Origin: a virus
Strand: one strand, 5' to 3'
Virus record (IMG/VR): IMGVR_UViG_3300025162_000078
Location: 1 to 45,559 of that record
Length of the DNA stretch: 45,559 nucleotides
The notes beneath the pieces were generated by a model, which had not been told where the DNA came from, searched no databases, and was given only the letters and a program-made list of their open reading frames with translations. The position numbers were made by a program, and so were the translations under genes. Below are positions 31,419 to 43,040 of the stretch, in pieces (the stretch's first letter is position 1; each line of letters opens with the position of its first letter).

Positions 31419-34400
31419 TTAATTTAATGGCATAAAATAACATCAATGATTAGTTATTGTTCCTCATCATGATATAATATAATCTATCTTAAAATATTTA
31501 TTCGCTGGTATTGTAGCTTGTCCTGCTGGTGAATTTTCTCATCATGCACCATTAATATATCCGTTTAATGCTATATTAACAAACGTCAATCAATCATTAG
31601 ACACAGAAATAGCCATTATACCTCAAACCTGTACACTTCAATATACTACACTAAATGATCATTTTGCTATTCATCATGTACTTGTATAATAAATAGATCC
31701 TGGTGTTATTGTTGCATCTATAGCTGCACCATAATTAATATCTAATAAATTAGATTTCCATGCCTTACCAATAAAACATATATTTGTTGTTGGTGGAGTA
31801 TCAATAACTACTGATCCTGGTGTTTGTCCAAGATAATAATTATGTCATGCTATAAGTCCTGTAAATCAATTATTTATTCATTTTAATGTTAGTATTGGAT
31901 ATTGTCATATAGTTTTACTTTCGGAACTTACACCACAAACATTAGATTTATACTGATAATCAGCATCAGCTAATGAAAGCAATTGGTTCTGGAATAAAGT
32001 AGATGATACATATGGGAATAATCAAGAAGAATAAACTGGATTTAATTCCGTAAATGTTGTTCATATTAAGTATACAGCATTTGTAGTTATTGTTCAAACT
32101 GTATAAGCTACTGTAGAGTTTCAATAGTTTCATAGATATAAATATGGGTTTCAGCTGAATATATTTGTTTGTGTTACTCATATTTGTTGTCGTGATGATG
32201 TATAATAATACATCTTTATTTCTCCGTTGACTGGATTGTAATCTATTTTGAAATCTGTACAAGCAGCAACAACTGTAGTTGTATATGTTGTTACTCATCA
32301 TACCACAACTTTTACAATAACACCACCATTATATACAGCATTAGGCGCTCAAATACCATAAGGCTTAATTTCTATATAATTAGTTGCATCCCAATATAAT
32401 CTTCATTCTTGATATATATTTATATGTCATGTTAAGTTATATCATCCAGCAGATCCCGAGATTATAGCATTTCGTTTGAAACTAAGAAATCAAGAATAAG
32501 TATTTAATGATTTTACATAATTACTTCATTCAATAGCATTAATATAATTATAAAACATAAATACTAAAGCATTATTTATGAGTAAATTATTATTAGCACC
32601 TCCAGATACAATAGGATTCCATGTTAATGGATTTATTGCATTTCAAGGGAAACTATCTACCAAAATTGGTCAATTCCACGAAGCACCATCATATGATTTT
32701 AATCATCTAATAGTTGTATTATTTGTTGAATATCAAATGTTGTAATAATTGAAAGCATTTATTATTGTGTCTGCATAATTTCAAGTGCTTCACTGTCGTG
32801 CAACGATATGTGCTTTTGTTCCAAGAGGGATACTAAATTGTACACTATAATTTATATCTACTATATTATTTATTGCAGTTGTATTATCTTCGTTTATAGT
32901 AGCAGTTTTTACATAAAATGGAGGCTCTGCTTGTGAAGAATCAGCCATTTGTGATGTTAGTATTTCGATATCTGTTCATACGGTATGAATTATATTCATA
33001 CTTGCTCAATATCAAGGAGCTCCAGTCATAACAATTCTATATGTAACTCAAGCAGTCAATTTATATGGGGTAAATGTTGCCTTTCCCAAAGCAATTGTTG
33101 GTGTCGCTAGTGTTGTAACTCAACTAGAGTCTTTCAATAGAACTGATGAATATGAAACACAAGGAACTTCGTATATATAACAATCTGCTAATGCTGTTAT
33201 TTGTATGGTTGCTGTTGGTGTTGAATTGTTATTATATGATTTTGTTGAAGTATTTGTATATCATCTGAATAAATCAGTTCATCATACATAGTTAAATTTT
33301 GTCTTATTATATGGATAAGAGGCACTACCTGTTTGCTTAACAGATGTATACGAGGCTCAATCACTCCCACATACTATATAATATGAAGCTCAATATACAA
33401 ATCCTGAATAATTAAATGTCGCAACATTAGCAATAAATGTAGCAGTTGCTAATAAATTTCAAACTAAATCATATAAATATGCTTTTGTTGCAGTACAATC
33501 ACTATCTTTATCTACGCTTAATACAGATGTTTGTTGTGATAATGTTACTTTTACTCATTTCAATACTCTTTGTGTAGCTTCTGTAACATTTAATGTCACT
33601 CAATGAGCATCTGTTCCACTTCATCAAGTAAATATAAGTGGTGTATCTACTAAACTTGTCGTCAATGCACTCGCTGCAATATCGGCAATAGCATTTGGGT
33701 CGATAAGAGTTCAACTTGGGTTTCCTGCATTATCTGTTTCTATTCTGAAATGCAAATGTTGATTTGCGTTATGTCAAGTTCCTGTTTTACATATGTTTAC
33801 TTTGAAGGTGTCTGCTGTCACTCATGTTCATATAACTGGAAAACTAATTCTAGTATTTCATGAGGCATTTGATATATTTTGTTTATTAGTAGCAACTCAT
33901 GTAACTGGTCATGTTTCTAAAAATAGACATTGTCATGCAGTACATACCTCTCATAACATATATGGATTATCTGTTACTAATCATCATGAACTTCATAAAA
34001 TATTAGTAACTTGTGAGGTTACCATACTAATTGTTGGCATATTATATACACCACCAAACTGATCTGGATCTACCATTGATGTAGCTATTTTAACTAATCA
34101 TGCTGCTGTTGTTGTAGCCATAGGAGGGGGTGTTCAAATACCATAATCTTCCCATTGTAACGTAGTACCATTATATACCTGATCAACTGGAGCTGGAGAT
34201 AATATTCTACAGTGTTGTCAATCTATAGGAGCCGGTATAGCGATATTCCTTGCTGCCGCATCAGCGAAAATTGGTCGAGGTATAGACGTTCCAGTAATAT
34301 TTAGATTAGATATATTTGTTGGTCCAGTGAAAGTATTAGTACCAGTCCATGTATTGTTTGAAGAAAATATAGAATTAGTTATTAAATGACTTGCAAAAAT

Positions 34401-34694
34401 TGTAACAAAACATCTTTGTCAAGCATACCATTTCTTTTGTAATGCAGGATTTACTGTTCCAGAAGCATCAGCTTTTATTCATCTTAATGATATAGTCATA
34501 AGATTCGCTGCTGCTGTTATTATCATCCTTTCTACTGATTTACCATCATCAGAAATTAAAGTAAGATCAGCTGGATCTGTAATTATAACTACAGAATTAG
34601 ATTCTACATCAGTAGTAATAGCAACTGATAAATCACCAGGATTTAGATCACCATCTAGATAGAAGATATAGTTGTTTAAAAATGCTTGTGCCAT
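31419..34694 (-). CDS. Large tail fibre / adsorption protein
   Basis: A 1,091-residue, Thr/Ser/Asn-rich beta protein. The N-terminal 70 residues (MAQAFLNNYIFYLDGDLNPG) form a compact attachment domain. A typical fibre collar motif follows (SSNNTWTGTNTFTGPTNISN then GQHCRILSPAPVDQVYNGTT). A long repeat-poor shaft leads to a C-terminus rich in glycine, ending DYIISGGGTITNHGCYFMPL. TGA encodes most glycines in the shaft and tip, fewer at the start. It follows the hub-type protein and precedes the CHAP protein. Confidence 0.8.
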
Positions 34695-34712
34695 TTTACT
34701 ATTTGGAAAGAA

Positions 34713-36311
34713 TTAAAATTTATCACTCAACCTGTATTTCTTACTAGGTAATACAAATATATTCATAAAATCTAATAGTCGATATTGTCATAGTCAAGTA
34801 GTTTCTATTTTTCGTCTATTAGATATTCATTTTGCTCTTACTTGTGATTGTGTAATAACTTTATTGAAATCACTTAATGGATATGAAGGTGTTTGTAGTG
34901 TTAATGCTCATCAACTTCATGCTAACATAGATCATGCAATTGATCATCATGCTATAGGTACTCATGCTATACCAACTGGAACATATGTTCAGTTTCATCA
35001 TTGGTTTACTATTAATGGTTTCATTATTGTTACTCAATCTACATATGATGTAATAGTCATTGTAGTTGCATCATTAATTTTTCATCAGAACTCAGCACCT
35101 CTCCAGAATTTTTTCAAATTAGCTTGTCATAATTTTATATCATGAGTTTCATACACACATTTTATAGGTTGTTCTCTATCCTCAGTTCATATTTCATCTT
35201 CATAAATAACATCATTACTATATGCTGTAGCAGCATATAAATGATCTCATAATTGTACTTCTGATATAAATGATTTGTTGTCATCACAAAGTCGTCATGT
35301 ATTTATAATATCATAAATTACTACTATTCCATTGGTTGGTGAATTTAATGGTCTAAGATTCCATTTTACCAAGTTTCTTTTATCATCAAAAAAACCAAAT
35401 CCATCTGTTTGTACTGAATCTAGTTCTTGTTGCATAAATCAATCTATTCCAACTAGTGGTATATCAGAAATATCAGCAACTTGTAGTTGAGCTACTCATT
35501 GAATATATCAAATACTTCTAATTTTCATACCAGACGTGATAAAAAATAGTTTAGATCATACAGGTACAGCACAATCAGGATTAAGTAATCTATTACCACT
35601 AGCAAAAGGTACAGAAAATATGTTTGCTACAGTACCAATACTATTTATAGTATTTTGATCTAGATATTGTATTTCTCAACTCTCCAAAAATATCCAAAAT
35701 TTATCGAATGTAGATATTACACCAATAATATTTGTATTATATACTATTTGTTGTGATCATGTTCATGATCGGTTCTTACAATTAGCCTCATTACCTAATG
35801 TTATAGGCATAGAAAGAAATAATTTATTCTGGAATGCTAAGATTGTATATCACATAAAAGAATCTCCTAAATTTGGAAACATATTATTAGCTATTTCTGT
35901 AGTTGTGAGTGTTAGTGTGTTTGTTACTGTGTCGAAATAATATGGTTTAGTTGTTCCGGTAAGGATAATAATATATTTATCATAAACTATATATCTTGTT
36001 CTTGCTTTGGGTAATGTTAATCATGATGATCTATCAGTAACAGTACCTAAAATAGGATCTACCTCTTCAAATTTACTATCAAAATGACGAAATAACCTAC
36101 CAGTTTTTTTGTATGCTACTAATCCATATGTTTTTTTTACAGAAGTTCATTTATACACTTCAGTATATCATAATCTAGGTAATATTCATTTATCAGATAT
36201 CCTTAAATTTCTTATATATCTAGCATATTGAATTGGTACATTATTATTTCCTATTGATTGAGAAAAACCTTTTGAGAACTTCTCTTTCATCTCTACCGAT
36301 TCTGCTCTCAT
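34713..36311 (-). CDS. Tail-hub / packaged-DNA-stabilisation-type protein
   Basis: A 532-residue protein built of repeated short beta motifs of propeller type (TRYIVYDKYIIILTGTTKPY, STFDKFWIFLESGEIQYLDQ, GSKLFFITSGMKIRSIGYIQ). The C-terminal part has a glycine cluster (IAGGSIAGSMLAGSGGALTL) in which all but the first residues depend on TGA, then a strand-rich end. Position (after head-completion genes, before fibres) and length resemble P22 gp10-type stabilisation proteins. The assignment is by context and shape, not by a sequence signature. Confidence 0.6.
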
Positions 36312-36336
36312 TAGTTCTCATTAGGAAATAAAAATA

Positions 36337-37251
36337 TTAAAAGCTATCATCACCAAATTCACCACTATCTCTACATCCAGTAATTTCTTCAGAAGCAGTA
36401 AAATTAAATACAACTTGCTGACTATTCCTTTTTATTTGACTATTATAAATATCATAAAATTCTGTGAGTGCATTATATCCAAGTAATCATTTCTCTTTAG
36501 CAAATTCAATTTCTTCTGTTTTCCACAAAAGTTCAGCCATTGCTATAGGAGCAACAATAAATATTCAGGTGTTATCTGGTAAATCTAATACTGAAGCATC
36601 TGATGTAAGTTGTCATACCTCTTTAGAATAATTCATCCGATATGTTCATGTTGGATATCAATTTATTCGTAGATATCTATCTTCACCATTATTCACTATA
36701 GCATAAAACTTTGATGTTGTGTATTGTCATGGTTCTAAGAAATGACAATTATACCCAGTTATTCATCTTTGATATATTAGTTTTTGTGGTGCGTAAACAT
36801 CTATATTGGATATTAAAAATACTTGCTGTACTAGATCACCTAGATCTAATTTTACAACTAATCATGTTATTCATGTCAATTGAGTTGCTGTTTTACCTGT
36901 ATAAGTTACTAAATTACCTTTTACATAAATTGCTTTAGGTGTTAATGGTGTTGCACTAAGATAATTCGTTGTATCAACAATATTTATTACTATATCTCCA
37001 GGATTTGCAACTACTGATACTGTAGATCAATCATATAATTGAATCGCTTCTCTTTTTTCTAAGAAAGGTAATCTTCTAGCTGTTATTTCTTGTCCATTAT
37101 CTAATCTTATTATTTTCATATGTGATATCCTTGTATAGACATCTTGTATTTTCTCCTGTACTCTAGCAGGACTATATTCATTTGACAGGTCTTTTTCTCA
37201 GAGTATCTGATAACATTCAGTTTGAACCTGTAATCTCGTATTACCTGCCAT
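36337..37251 (-). CDS. Head-tail connector region protein, unknown
   Basis: A 304-residue protein, MAGNTRLQVQTECYQILGEK..., with an N-terminal helical part and a beta-rich middle (GDIVINIVDTTNYLSATPLT, GEDRYLRINGYPTGTYRMNY). LLGYNALTEFYDIYNSQIKR in the C-terminal part is a helix-loop typical of head-completion proteins. It lies 23 bases after the MCP-side gene 37274-37873 in map terms and before the hub protein. Function is inferred from position. Confidence 0.65.
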
Positions 37252-37273
37252 AGGGAAATATTATTATATAAAA

Positions 37274-37873
37274 CTATATATTTTTCTTCATCCATTCAAT
37301 ATCGTTTTTGTATCTATTAGATACATCTTTACCTGTAGCTGCTTTATAAGCAGCTCTTACAGATTCAATTGTTTCTTCTACAAGAACTGATGGAGTTTCA
37401 GCTAATCTTTCATCAATAGCTTCACTATTTTTAATCTCTTCTACCGCTTCAGTAGAAGAAGGATCAGGTAATGCTGAAACATCAGGTTCATCTGATCCTA
37501 AATCTTCAGGTTCATCAGTTTTAATACCATTAGATACAATATCTAATTGTCATTCTATAGTTTCCAATCATTCGATTTGATTCTTTATGGTATCATATGT
37601 TTCTTTTGTTTCATCAAATTTATCTATCATGGGTATCTGTACTATTGTTTCTCTAAATATTCTTAGATAATTAGATTTATTATCAGGATCTTCTTCCATA
37701 TTATCATGATACTCTTTTTTAGCCTCTTCTATCTTATCTAAAACTATATTCAATTGATAGCTTCTCATTCTCTGATTCTTTTCTAATTCAGCTCTACCAG
37801 GATCCATAGCCTTTAATTTAAGATAATCTTCATAATCCATAAATCATGCCTGTTGTGATATTCAAGTAACCAT
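37274..37873 (-). CDS. Head-associated acidic protein, unknown
   Basis: A 199-residue protein beginning MVTGISQQAGFMDYEDYLKL at ATG 37873; the internal ATG at 37840 is the alternative if the first is not used. The middle is coiled and acidic (KNQRMRSYQLNIVLDKIEEA); the last 90 residues are low in complexity (GSDEPDVSALPDPSSTEAVE) and end in a basic helix (NRYKNDIEWMKKNI). It is the first gene after the capsid protein, with an intervening hairpin, and may link head and connector. Confidence 0.65.
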
Positions 37874-37910
37874 TATAGAGTAATTAATGATAAAAGTTAT
37901 ATTACTATCA

Positions 37911-37926
37911 GCGGATTTTACTCCGC
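37911..37926. other. Hairpin after the major capsid gene
   Basis: GCGGA (37911-37915) and TCCGC (37922-37926) form a 5-bp GC-rich stem with a 6-base loop in the 87-base gap between the capsid gene and the next. No clear T run follows on the minus strand, so it may stabilise the 3' end of a capsid transcript or weaken read-through. Confidence 0.5.
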
Positions 37927-37960
37927 CAATAGTGTATATAGCCCTTATTACTATATTATA

Positions 37961-39082
37961 TTAAGGGGTTGTTCCTTTTGAACCAACTACACCTGTTTCA
38001 GCATAGTAATGATCTACACCATAGTTAGCACGAACATCAACTACATAGATATCGTTATCTTGCTTCTGATAGTTTTTCATCAAAGGAGCATAGTTTACGA
38101 AACATTTCAATGATTGTTGTTTGTCGATAACAAATGGATTCATTACGAACCAGTTTGTTTGCGCACCAAGTGTTGAACCGTAACCGTAAGCTGTTTCAGC
38201 TACCAAATCACCTAGACATGGTATTTCAACAATTTCTACTAAATTACCTTCAAAAAAGAATTGATTAATCAAGTTAGCATTGTTTGCAGTTCCTGCATAC
38301 ATTCCAGCTTGTTTACCAAAAGTGTTTAATATTTGTCTTGCTGTTACAGCGAGATTAGTACCAACCATCAATTGATAAAATGTTCCAGCACCTTGTTTAA
38401 CGAATTTTCCATTCTGTAATTTAACACCTGTTTTCAAGATATTAATAGCTTCTTGGAGAGAAACATTAGAAAGTGCTTTGTTTGGTGTTGAAAGGATATT
38501 ACTAAATGTTCCACCTGTACTCAAAATAGGATGAGCAGCAGAGAAAAGTGGTTGAAGATTAGGAGTTGCTGATCCTGGACCATAACTTGCTGTTACAGCG
38601 AAACCTTGTGTGAACAATGCAATATTTTCAATGTTAGATGTTTCTAATCTACCCAATTGAAGATCTTTTGAATCCTGAATAAGTTGAACATATTCCTGTT
38701 GAACATCACCTGAAGCACCAGTAAGAGTTTGTTGATCTCTAAGATATTCACCCATAAGGTAAGTAGTTTCGATCTTAGCTCCATAGTTCTTAGTAAGATA
38801 ACCTTTCTTGTTACCATATTCAACTGTTCTTTTTTGTTTGTTTGCTCCATCAGCAAGAAGAGGAAGTTCCTTTCCAGCGATTCTGTATCCATATTTTTGT
38901 GATACGGAGATTGTTTTTTCTGAGCGGATTCTCATTGCTCCTTGTATTCTCGCATATTCGTCATAAGCGATAGATATATCGTAATCATTAATAATTCCTA
39001 CTAATGAATCGTCAAGTAATGGAGATGATCCAAATGCTCCTACGGCTACGGTTATACCATTATTAAATACTGTTCTACCCAT
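37961..39082 (-). CDS. Major capsid protein (HK97-fold, Mu gpT-like)
   Basis: A 373-residue protein in the standard capsid position. It starts MGRTVFNNGITVAVGAFGSS; the centre has NLQPLFSAAHPILSTGGTFS and LQEAINILKTGVKLQNGKFV, a pattern seen in Mu gpT-like and related coat proteins (KPLFS..HP....T.SN....LS...L..A). It ends with DIYVVDVRANYGVDHYYAET. All of about 38 glycines use GGN codons and none TGA, unlike nearly all other genes. The leader (TTTTATTTTTATTACAACC then ATTATC) is shared with the gene before it. Confidence 0.88.
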   Translation of the reverse strand: MGRTVFNNGITVAVGAFGSSPLLDDSLVGIINDYDISIAYDEYARIQGAMRIRSEKTISVSQKYGYRIAGKELPLLADGANKQKRTVEYGNKKGYLTKNYGAKIETTYLMGEYLRDQQTLTGASGDVQQEYVQLIQDSKDLQLGRLETSNIENIALFTQGFAVTASYGPGSATPNLQPLFSAAHPILSTGGTFSNILSTPNKALSNVSLQEAINILKTGVKLQNGKFVKQGAGTFYQLMVGTNLAVTARQILNTFGKQAGMYAGTANNANLINQFFFEGNLVEIVEIPCLGDLVAETAYGYGSTLGAQTNWFVMNPFVIDKQQSLKCFVNYAPLMKNYQKQDNDIYVVDVRANYGVDHYYAETGVVGSKGTTP

Positions 39083-39111
39083 GATAATGGTTGTAATAAA
39101 AATAAAAAAGT
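39083..39111 (-). promoter_or_regulatory. Conserved AT-rich leader of the capsid gene
   Basis: The bases before the capsid ATG (TTTTATTTTTATTACAACC then ATTATC) nearly match those before the adjacent 232-residue head gene (39815-39845: TTTTATTCTTATTACAATC then TATTATC). A shorter version (TTTATTTCTTTATATATTAT) precedes the portal ATG. No Shine-Dalgarno site is present. It may be a promoter or a translation enhancer. Confidence 0.5.
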
Positions 39112-39115
39112 TTTA

Positions 39116-39814
39116 TTATACGTTAGCAATGGAAAATTCCATACCAAGTGCATCTTCACAAAGAAGTTGACCAGTTGATGAACTTTGTGTAAGAAGATTT
39201 ACATATTGTGTATCTGAAAGATCAAAATAAGCATGTCGATCAGCTATGTCCAATACTAATAGAGAATAAGTCATAACTGGAGGTGTTGATCCACCAATTA
39301 CAATATTACTAATAACTACTGTACCGTTATTACCTGTTTTAGGAAGAATAGTTACTGCGTGTGTTCCAGAAATAGTAAATGTAGCTAATGCAGCAAATTG
39401 TGTATTTAATTGTAGAATTAATGCAGCCATAGTACCTGCATGATCTGAAGAAAACAATACTTGTGTCATTACAACACCGTTTACTTTAAGATCTATTGTA
39501 TTTGTAGCAACAAAAAAACCAACAACTGTTAATAGTTGTCCAATTCCTTCAATTTTGAAAGTATCTGACTTCAAAAGAGATGTTGGTACATAATTTACTT
39601 TTTCATGTTCTATTGTTTCATTAGAAGATGAAAAAACTTTTTCTGTAGAAGAAGCTCCTATAATAGAATCTCCAGCTCCAGCGATATCAATGAAACCACT
39701 AGCGTCTTTCAAAAACATACCTGATTGGCAGTCTAATGAATTTACCGCTACAGCTTCTACTCTACCAAGACCCAAATATGAGTCCTTAGCAGCTTTAATT
39801 CGTGTGAAAGCCAT
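39116..39814 (-). CDS. Head protein (decoration/minor capsid candidate)
   Basis: A 232-residue beta-rich protein, MAFTRIKAAKDSYLGLGRVE..., located between scaffold and capsid genes. It contains EGIGQLLTVVGFFVATNTID and a segment resembling an Ig-like or decoration fold (LATFTISGTHAVTILPKTGN). It has no TGA glycine codon despite many glycines, like the capsid gene, which suggests very high expression. It may be a decoration protein, or a second coat component. No exact family is recognised. Confidence 0.7.
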   Translation of the reverse strand: MAFTRIKAAKDSYLGLGRVEAVAVNSLDCQSGMFLKDASGFIDIAGAGDSIIGASSTEKVFSSSNETIEHEKVNYVPTSLLKSDTFKIEGIGQLLTVVGFFVATNTIDLKVNGVVMTQVLFSSDHAGTMAALILQLNTQFAALATFTISGTHAVTILPKTGNNGTVVISNIVIGGSTPPVMTYSLLVLDIADRHAYFDLSDTQYVNLLTQSSSTGQLLCEDALGMEFSIANV

Positions 39815-39842
39815 GATAATAGATTGTAATAAGAATAAAAGA
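39815..39842 (-). promoter_or_regulatory. Conserved AT-rich leader of the 232-residue head gene
   Basis: Minus-strand TTTTATTCTTATTACAATC then TATTATC before ATG matches the capsid-gene leader at about 27 of 30 positions when the ATGG is included. It overlaps the end of the scaffold-like gene at its far side. Confidence 0.5.
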
Positions 39843-40523
39843 TTAATTTTTTGGTTTTGCTGTGATTACTCATTGCGATTCTAAGAAACTCATAGTGTTT
39901 GGATCATTAGGTTTATATTCATCTGAATTTCATGATTTTGATGATCATCCAGTAGGTATAGCATTATGTTCCAATATAATAGTTTCTTTGTTTGATGAGA
40001 ACTTTTTTCCCATAGAGAATGCAACTCCAACCATTGCTTGTTTCAATTCCTCTTTTCAAAGAGTCCTATCTCCGGTTAATGCTGTAAGTTTTTCACTAAA
40101 CACTGTCATTTCATCAGTAGAGAATCATAGAGAAGAAATAAAATCGTTTTTTAATTTATCGCTTTCTTTTTTCATCTCATATGCCGTCATTTGAATATTG
40201 AAGTCATTTGCTTTAGGTGGCAATTGCTTACCAGCTTTGAGATCTTCAATACTATATTCTCAACCATGATGTTTAACTCGTGCTTCAGCTGTTTTAGGAT
40301 CTTTTTTATAAAGTTCTTGAAGATAATTAGGATCCTTGTCGATGTTTTTAGTTTCTTCTAGGATCTTGTCTGTAAGCGTATCTACTCATTTCTGAGAAGC
40401 AGATTGGAGTTTTTTGTACTCTTCTTCTTGCTTAATTGAAAACGCTTTAAGTTGTTCCTCTCTCTCTTCTAGATTTAAGTCTGGTGATAGACTGTCTAAA
40501 AATTCCTGAGTTGATTGTGGCAT
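39843..40523 (-). CDS. Scaffold-like protein
   Basis: A 226-residue, highly charged helical protein, MPQSTQEFLDSLSPDLNLEE..., with SIKQEEEYKKLQSASQKGVD and MKKESDKLKNDFISSLGFST, a composition typical of phage scaffolds, lying directly before the capsid genes. The C-terminus is flexible (GGSSKSGNSDEYKPN). ATG at 40523 starts a typical acidic helix; the frame is open further upstream. One HxG segment (KHHGGEYSIEDLKAG) may be a protease-processing or assembly site. No catalytic motif for a head protease is seen. Confidence 0.68.
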
Positions 40524-40557
40524 TAATAAATTTGGTAAGAATGTAAAAGGTTTAAGT

Positions 40558-40585
40558 ATTATATACTGCCGATTACAATTATCGG
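40558..40585 (-). promoter_or_regulatory. Possible promoter with operator-like palindrome before the head operon
   Basis: On the minus strand TATAAT (40563-40558) stands 35 bases before the scaffold ATG. Just upstream is an inverted repeat CCGAT-TACAATT-ATCGG (40569-40585) covering the spacer and -35 zone. There is no good -35 hexamer and the DNA is AT-rich, so the -10 match is weak evidence; the palindrome is the stronger part. Confidence 0.35.
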
Positions 40586-40659
40586 AATAATACACTATTC
40601 GTAAAACAATTCAATACTACTTTACAATTTTCAATTGCTATTTATAGTTTCATATATTT

Positions 40660-41055
40660 CTATTGTTGTATATCTTGTGTAGTTTCTTTGGTTTGTCAAT
40701 TCTTTTCCTGTGCCGCTTTAGCAAATTCCAGAATCTTAGATTTTATATATTCTTGTCTTTGTGTAAAATCTTTTGTTAATTCTATATTGAGATCATCTAA
40801 TCATTTTCATGTAAGTACATCTGTTTTTATTGATTTATCTGGTAATCATTGAGCAAAAAATTCTATGAAATAATCTATTGTCCTTAATATTCATTTTAAT
40901 TCAGCATTTAATATCTTTGCCTGAGTATTGGTAGCAGGATTATATCATAATAATGCAGCATTAGTTGAAGTAAATTTATGAAAATTCAACATCTCTATAA
41001 TCCAATTTATAGATCACTCAGATAACATATCAACATAATGTTTATACTGAGTCAT
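40660..41055 (-). CDS. Small helical protein after the portal gene
   Basis: A 131-residue helical protein, MTQYKHYVDMLSEGSINWII..., with LKGILRTIDYFIEFFAQGL and a charged coiled end (FTQRQEYIKSKILEFAKAAQ). The frame is open 14 codons further upstream, into the end of the portal gene, so a non-ATG start overlapping that gene is possible. TGA glycines are present. It may be an accessory head protein. No family is recognised. Confidence 0.6.
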
Positions 41056-41083
41056 CTGAGATTCACTATCTTGTGTATAGAAT

Positions 41084-43003
41084 TTACTTTCATCCAATAA
41101 ATGGTGCAGGTTTAGCTTCGGGAACAGCTTGTGGTTGAGTCTGTTGTGTATTCGTAGGAGGAACCTGTTGATTAGTTTGTTCATTAGGAATATTAGTAGG
41201 AGCTAAAGAATTACCCATGATTGCCATAGAAAGATCTTGTTCTTGTCTAATACTATCATCTATCTCTGACTTTTTTGTTTTAGCAACAAGTGCCATATCA
41301 AAATCATATAATTGTTTGAATCTTGCTATTATAGATGATGGATTCATATCCCTCTTTATTTCATCAGTTATATTAATTCACATAGATGCAAATACTTGTG
41401 ATAATATATTCAAATTAGATATAGCTTGTGTAAACGCATTTTGTTGTGTAGTTGATGAAAATCTTGTTGATGGAGTAACAACCTTCACTAAGAACTCTCA
41501 TTTACACATAGATTTATCTAAATCAAAATATCATATATCACCAAACGATTCTTTAAATACTTTAATATCTTCACCATTTTTATCTTTTTTATCCTCTATC
41601 TTATTATCTCTAACTTTTATAATAAGATTAGGAAATGTTTCGATAGATATATCTTGTTCTTTACCATCTACAGTAATTTTCTTTTTTTCTGTTTTTTTCT
41701 CTAATGTTACAGCATACTTTGTGAGATTTATAGCTGTTTTAGTTAAGATATCATCATAAAATATATTTAATGATTCATCAATAGTTCTATCTCTTATTTG
41801 TTGATGTTCCTCCATGATCTGTATCTCACCTAGAGTTGTTTTAGGTGATGAATATGGCGCTCTCATATTTTCTCATACCTCTACATTCATGAGATCATCG
41901 ATGATAGATATTACAGCAGACATATCAGCTATCTTTGTTTGCATCTGTAATGGTTGTACCATTCCAGCAGAAGCATTAGTTTCCCAAATATTTATACCTG
42001 ATGATACCTTTCATTTTACTTCAGTATTTTGTGGAACAATCATATTGATTCATGCTGACATCTTAGAAGCATCCAATATATCTTGTAATATAGATTTTTT
42101 ATATCATTTTAATCATCTAATTCTCTTAGGTATACCATCACCATAAATAGAATTATTGTTAGGGAAATGCTGACATGCTGATACTGGTAAATCACCATTA
42201 TGATAATATTTTCATGAATACAAACAAGTAGATCTATTGAGAATAACATCTCGATCTCATGTTATTCTATTGTATTTTTGTCGGATAATACATTGATTAG
42301 GATAAGAATTATATACTCAATATATAGGATCACTTACAGCATATGGTTTTATATCATTAATATCTACTCATTCAACAAAATTCCATCTCTCTTTAGCAGC
42401 CTCAACAGTCAATTGTTCTTCAATAATACAATCTTCAGCTTTTCTATAATCCCATTGATTCATGGCTTGATCATCGAACCATGATGTATATATTGATTGA
42501 TTTATTGGTGTATATTTATATTCAATCCTTTTAATAGCAGTCATATCATCAGTAAATATACCATCAAATACCTCTTTTGGTTCATATCTAACATACGAAT
42601 CATATCTTATACCATTATACATAACCATGGTACCATATTGTCATTTATCATGTATTCCTGCAGATTTTTGTTGATAAAATCATTCTCTATCTAGATAATC
42701 CTGTAATGCAAAATAGATAGGTTGTGTTTGTGATACATCATTATTATCTTGTCATCATATCACATCGAAATCTATTGCACCAGCATATTTACCTTTATTT
42801 ATCTCATTCAATACTTTTTCTACAGAAATATTAATCATAAGTTTACCCTTTGCATTAGTTTGAACTTTAGCTTCTGTTTGTATATCTGAATAATGCCATT
42901 CTGATTCCCAATCAGATCTAGCTGAATCCATTTTTAGAAACCTAGCAAGTGTTTTCCTTACACTTTCTACTTTAGCATCATCGGAAATTCTCTTATTTGC
43001 CAT
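41084..43003 (-). CDS. Portal protein
   Basis: A 639-residue portal that forms the dodecameric DNA gate and docks the terminase. It follows terL directly and has the expected size. The N-terminus is MANKRISDDAKVESVRKTLA then LARFLKMDSARSDWESEWHY; the middle carries repeated Tyr/Asp/Asn-rich beta strands and the long helix region EEHQQIRDRTIDESLNIFYD typical of portal stems. The C-terminus is Gln/Pro-rich (QVPPTNTQQTQPQAVPEAKP). Identification rests on gene order, length and this layout. TGA supplies many glycines. Confidence 0.8.
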
Positions 43004-43040
43004 GATAATATATAAAGAAATAAATTTTTCGATAGTATAC

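Noticed and set aside
41217-42146. Plus-strand frames of 110-180 codons over the portal gene
   Set aside because: They mirror the minus-strand portal frame; all recognisable genes in the window are on the minus strand.
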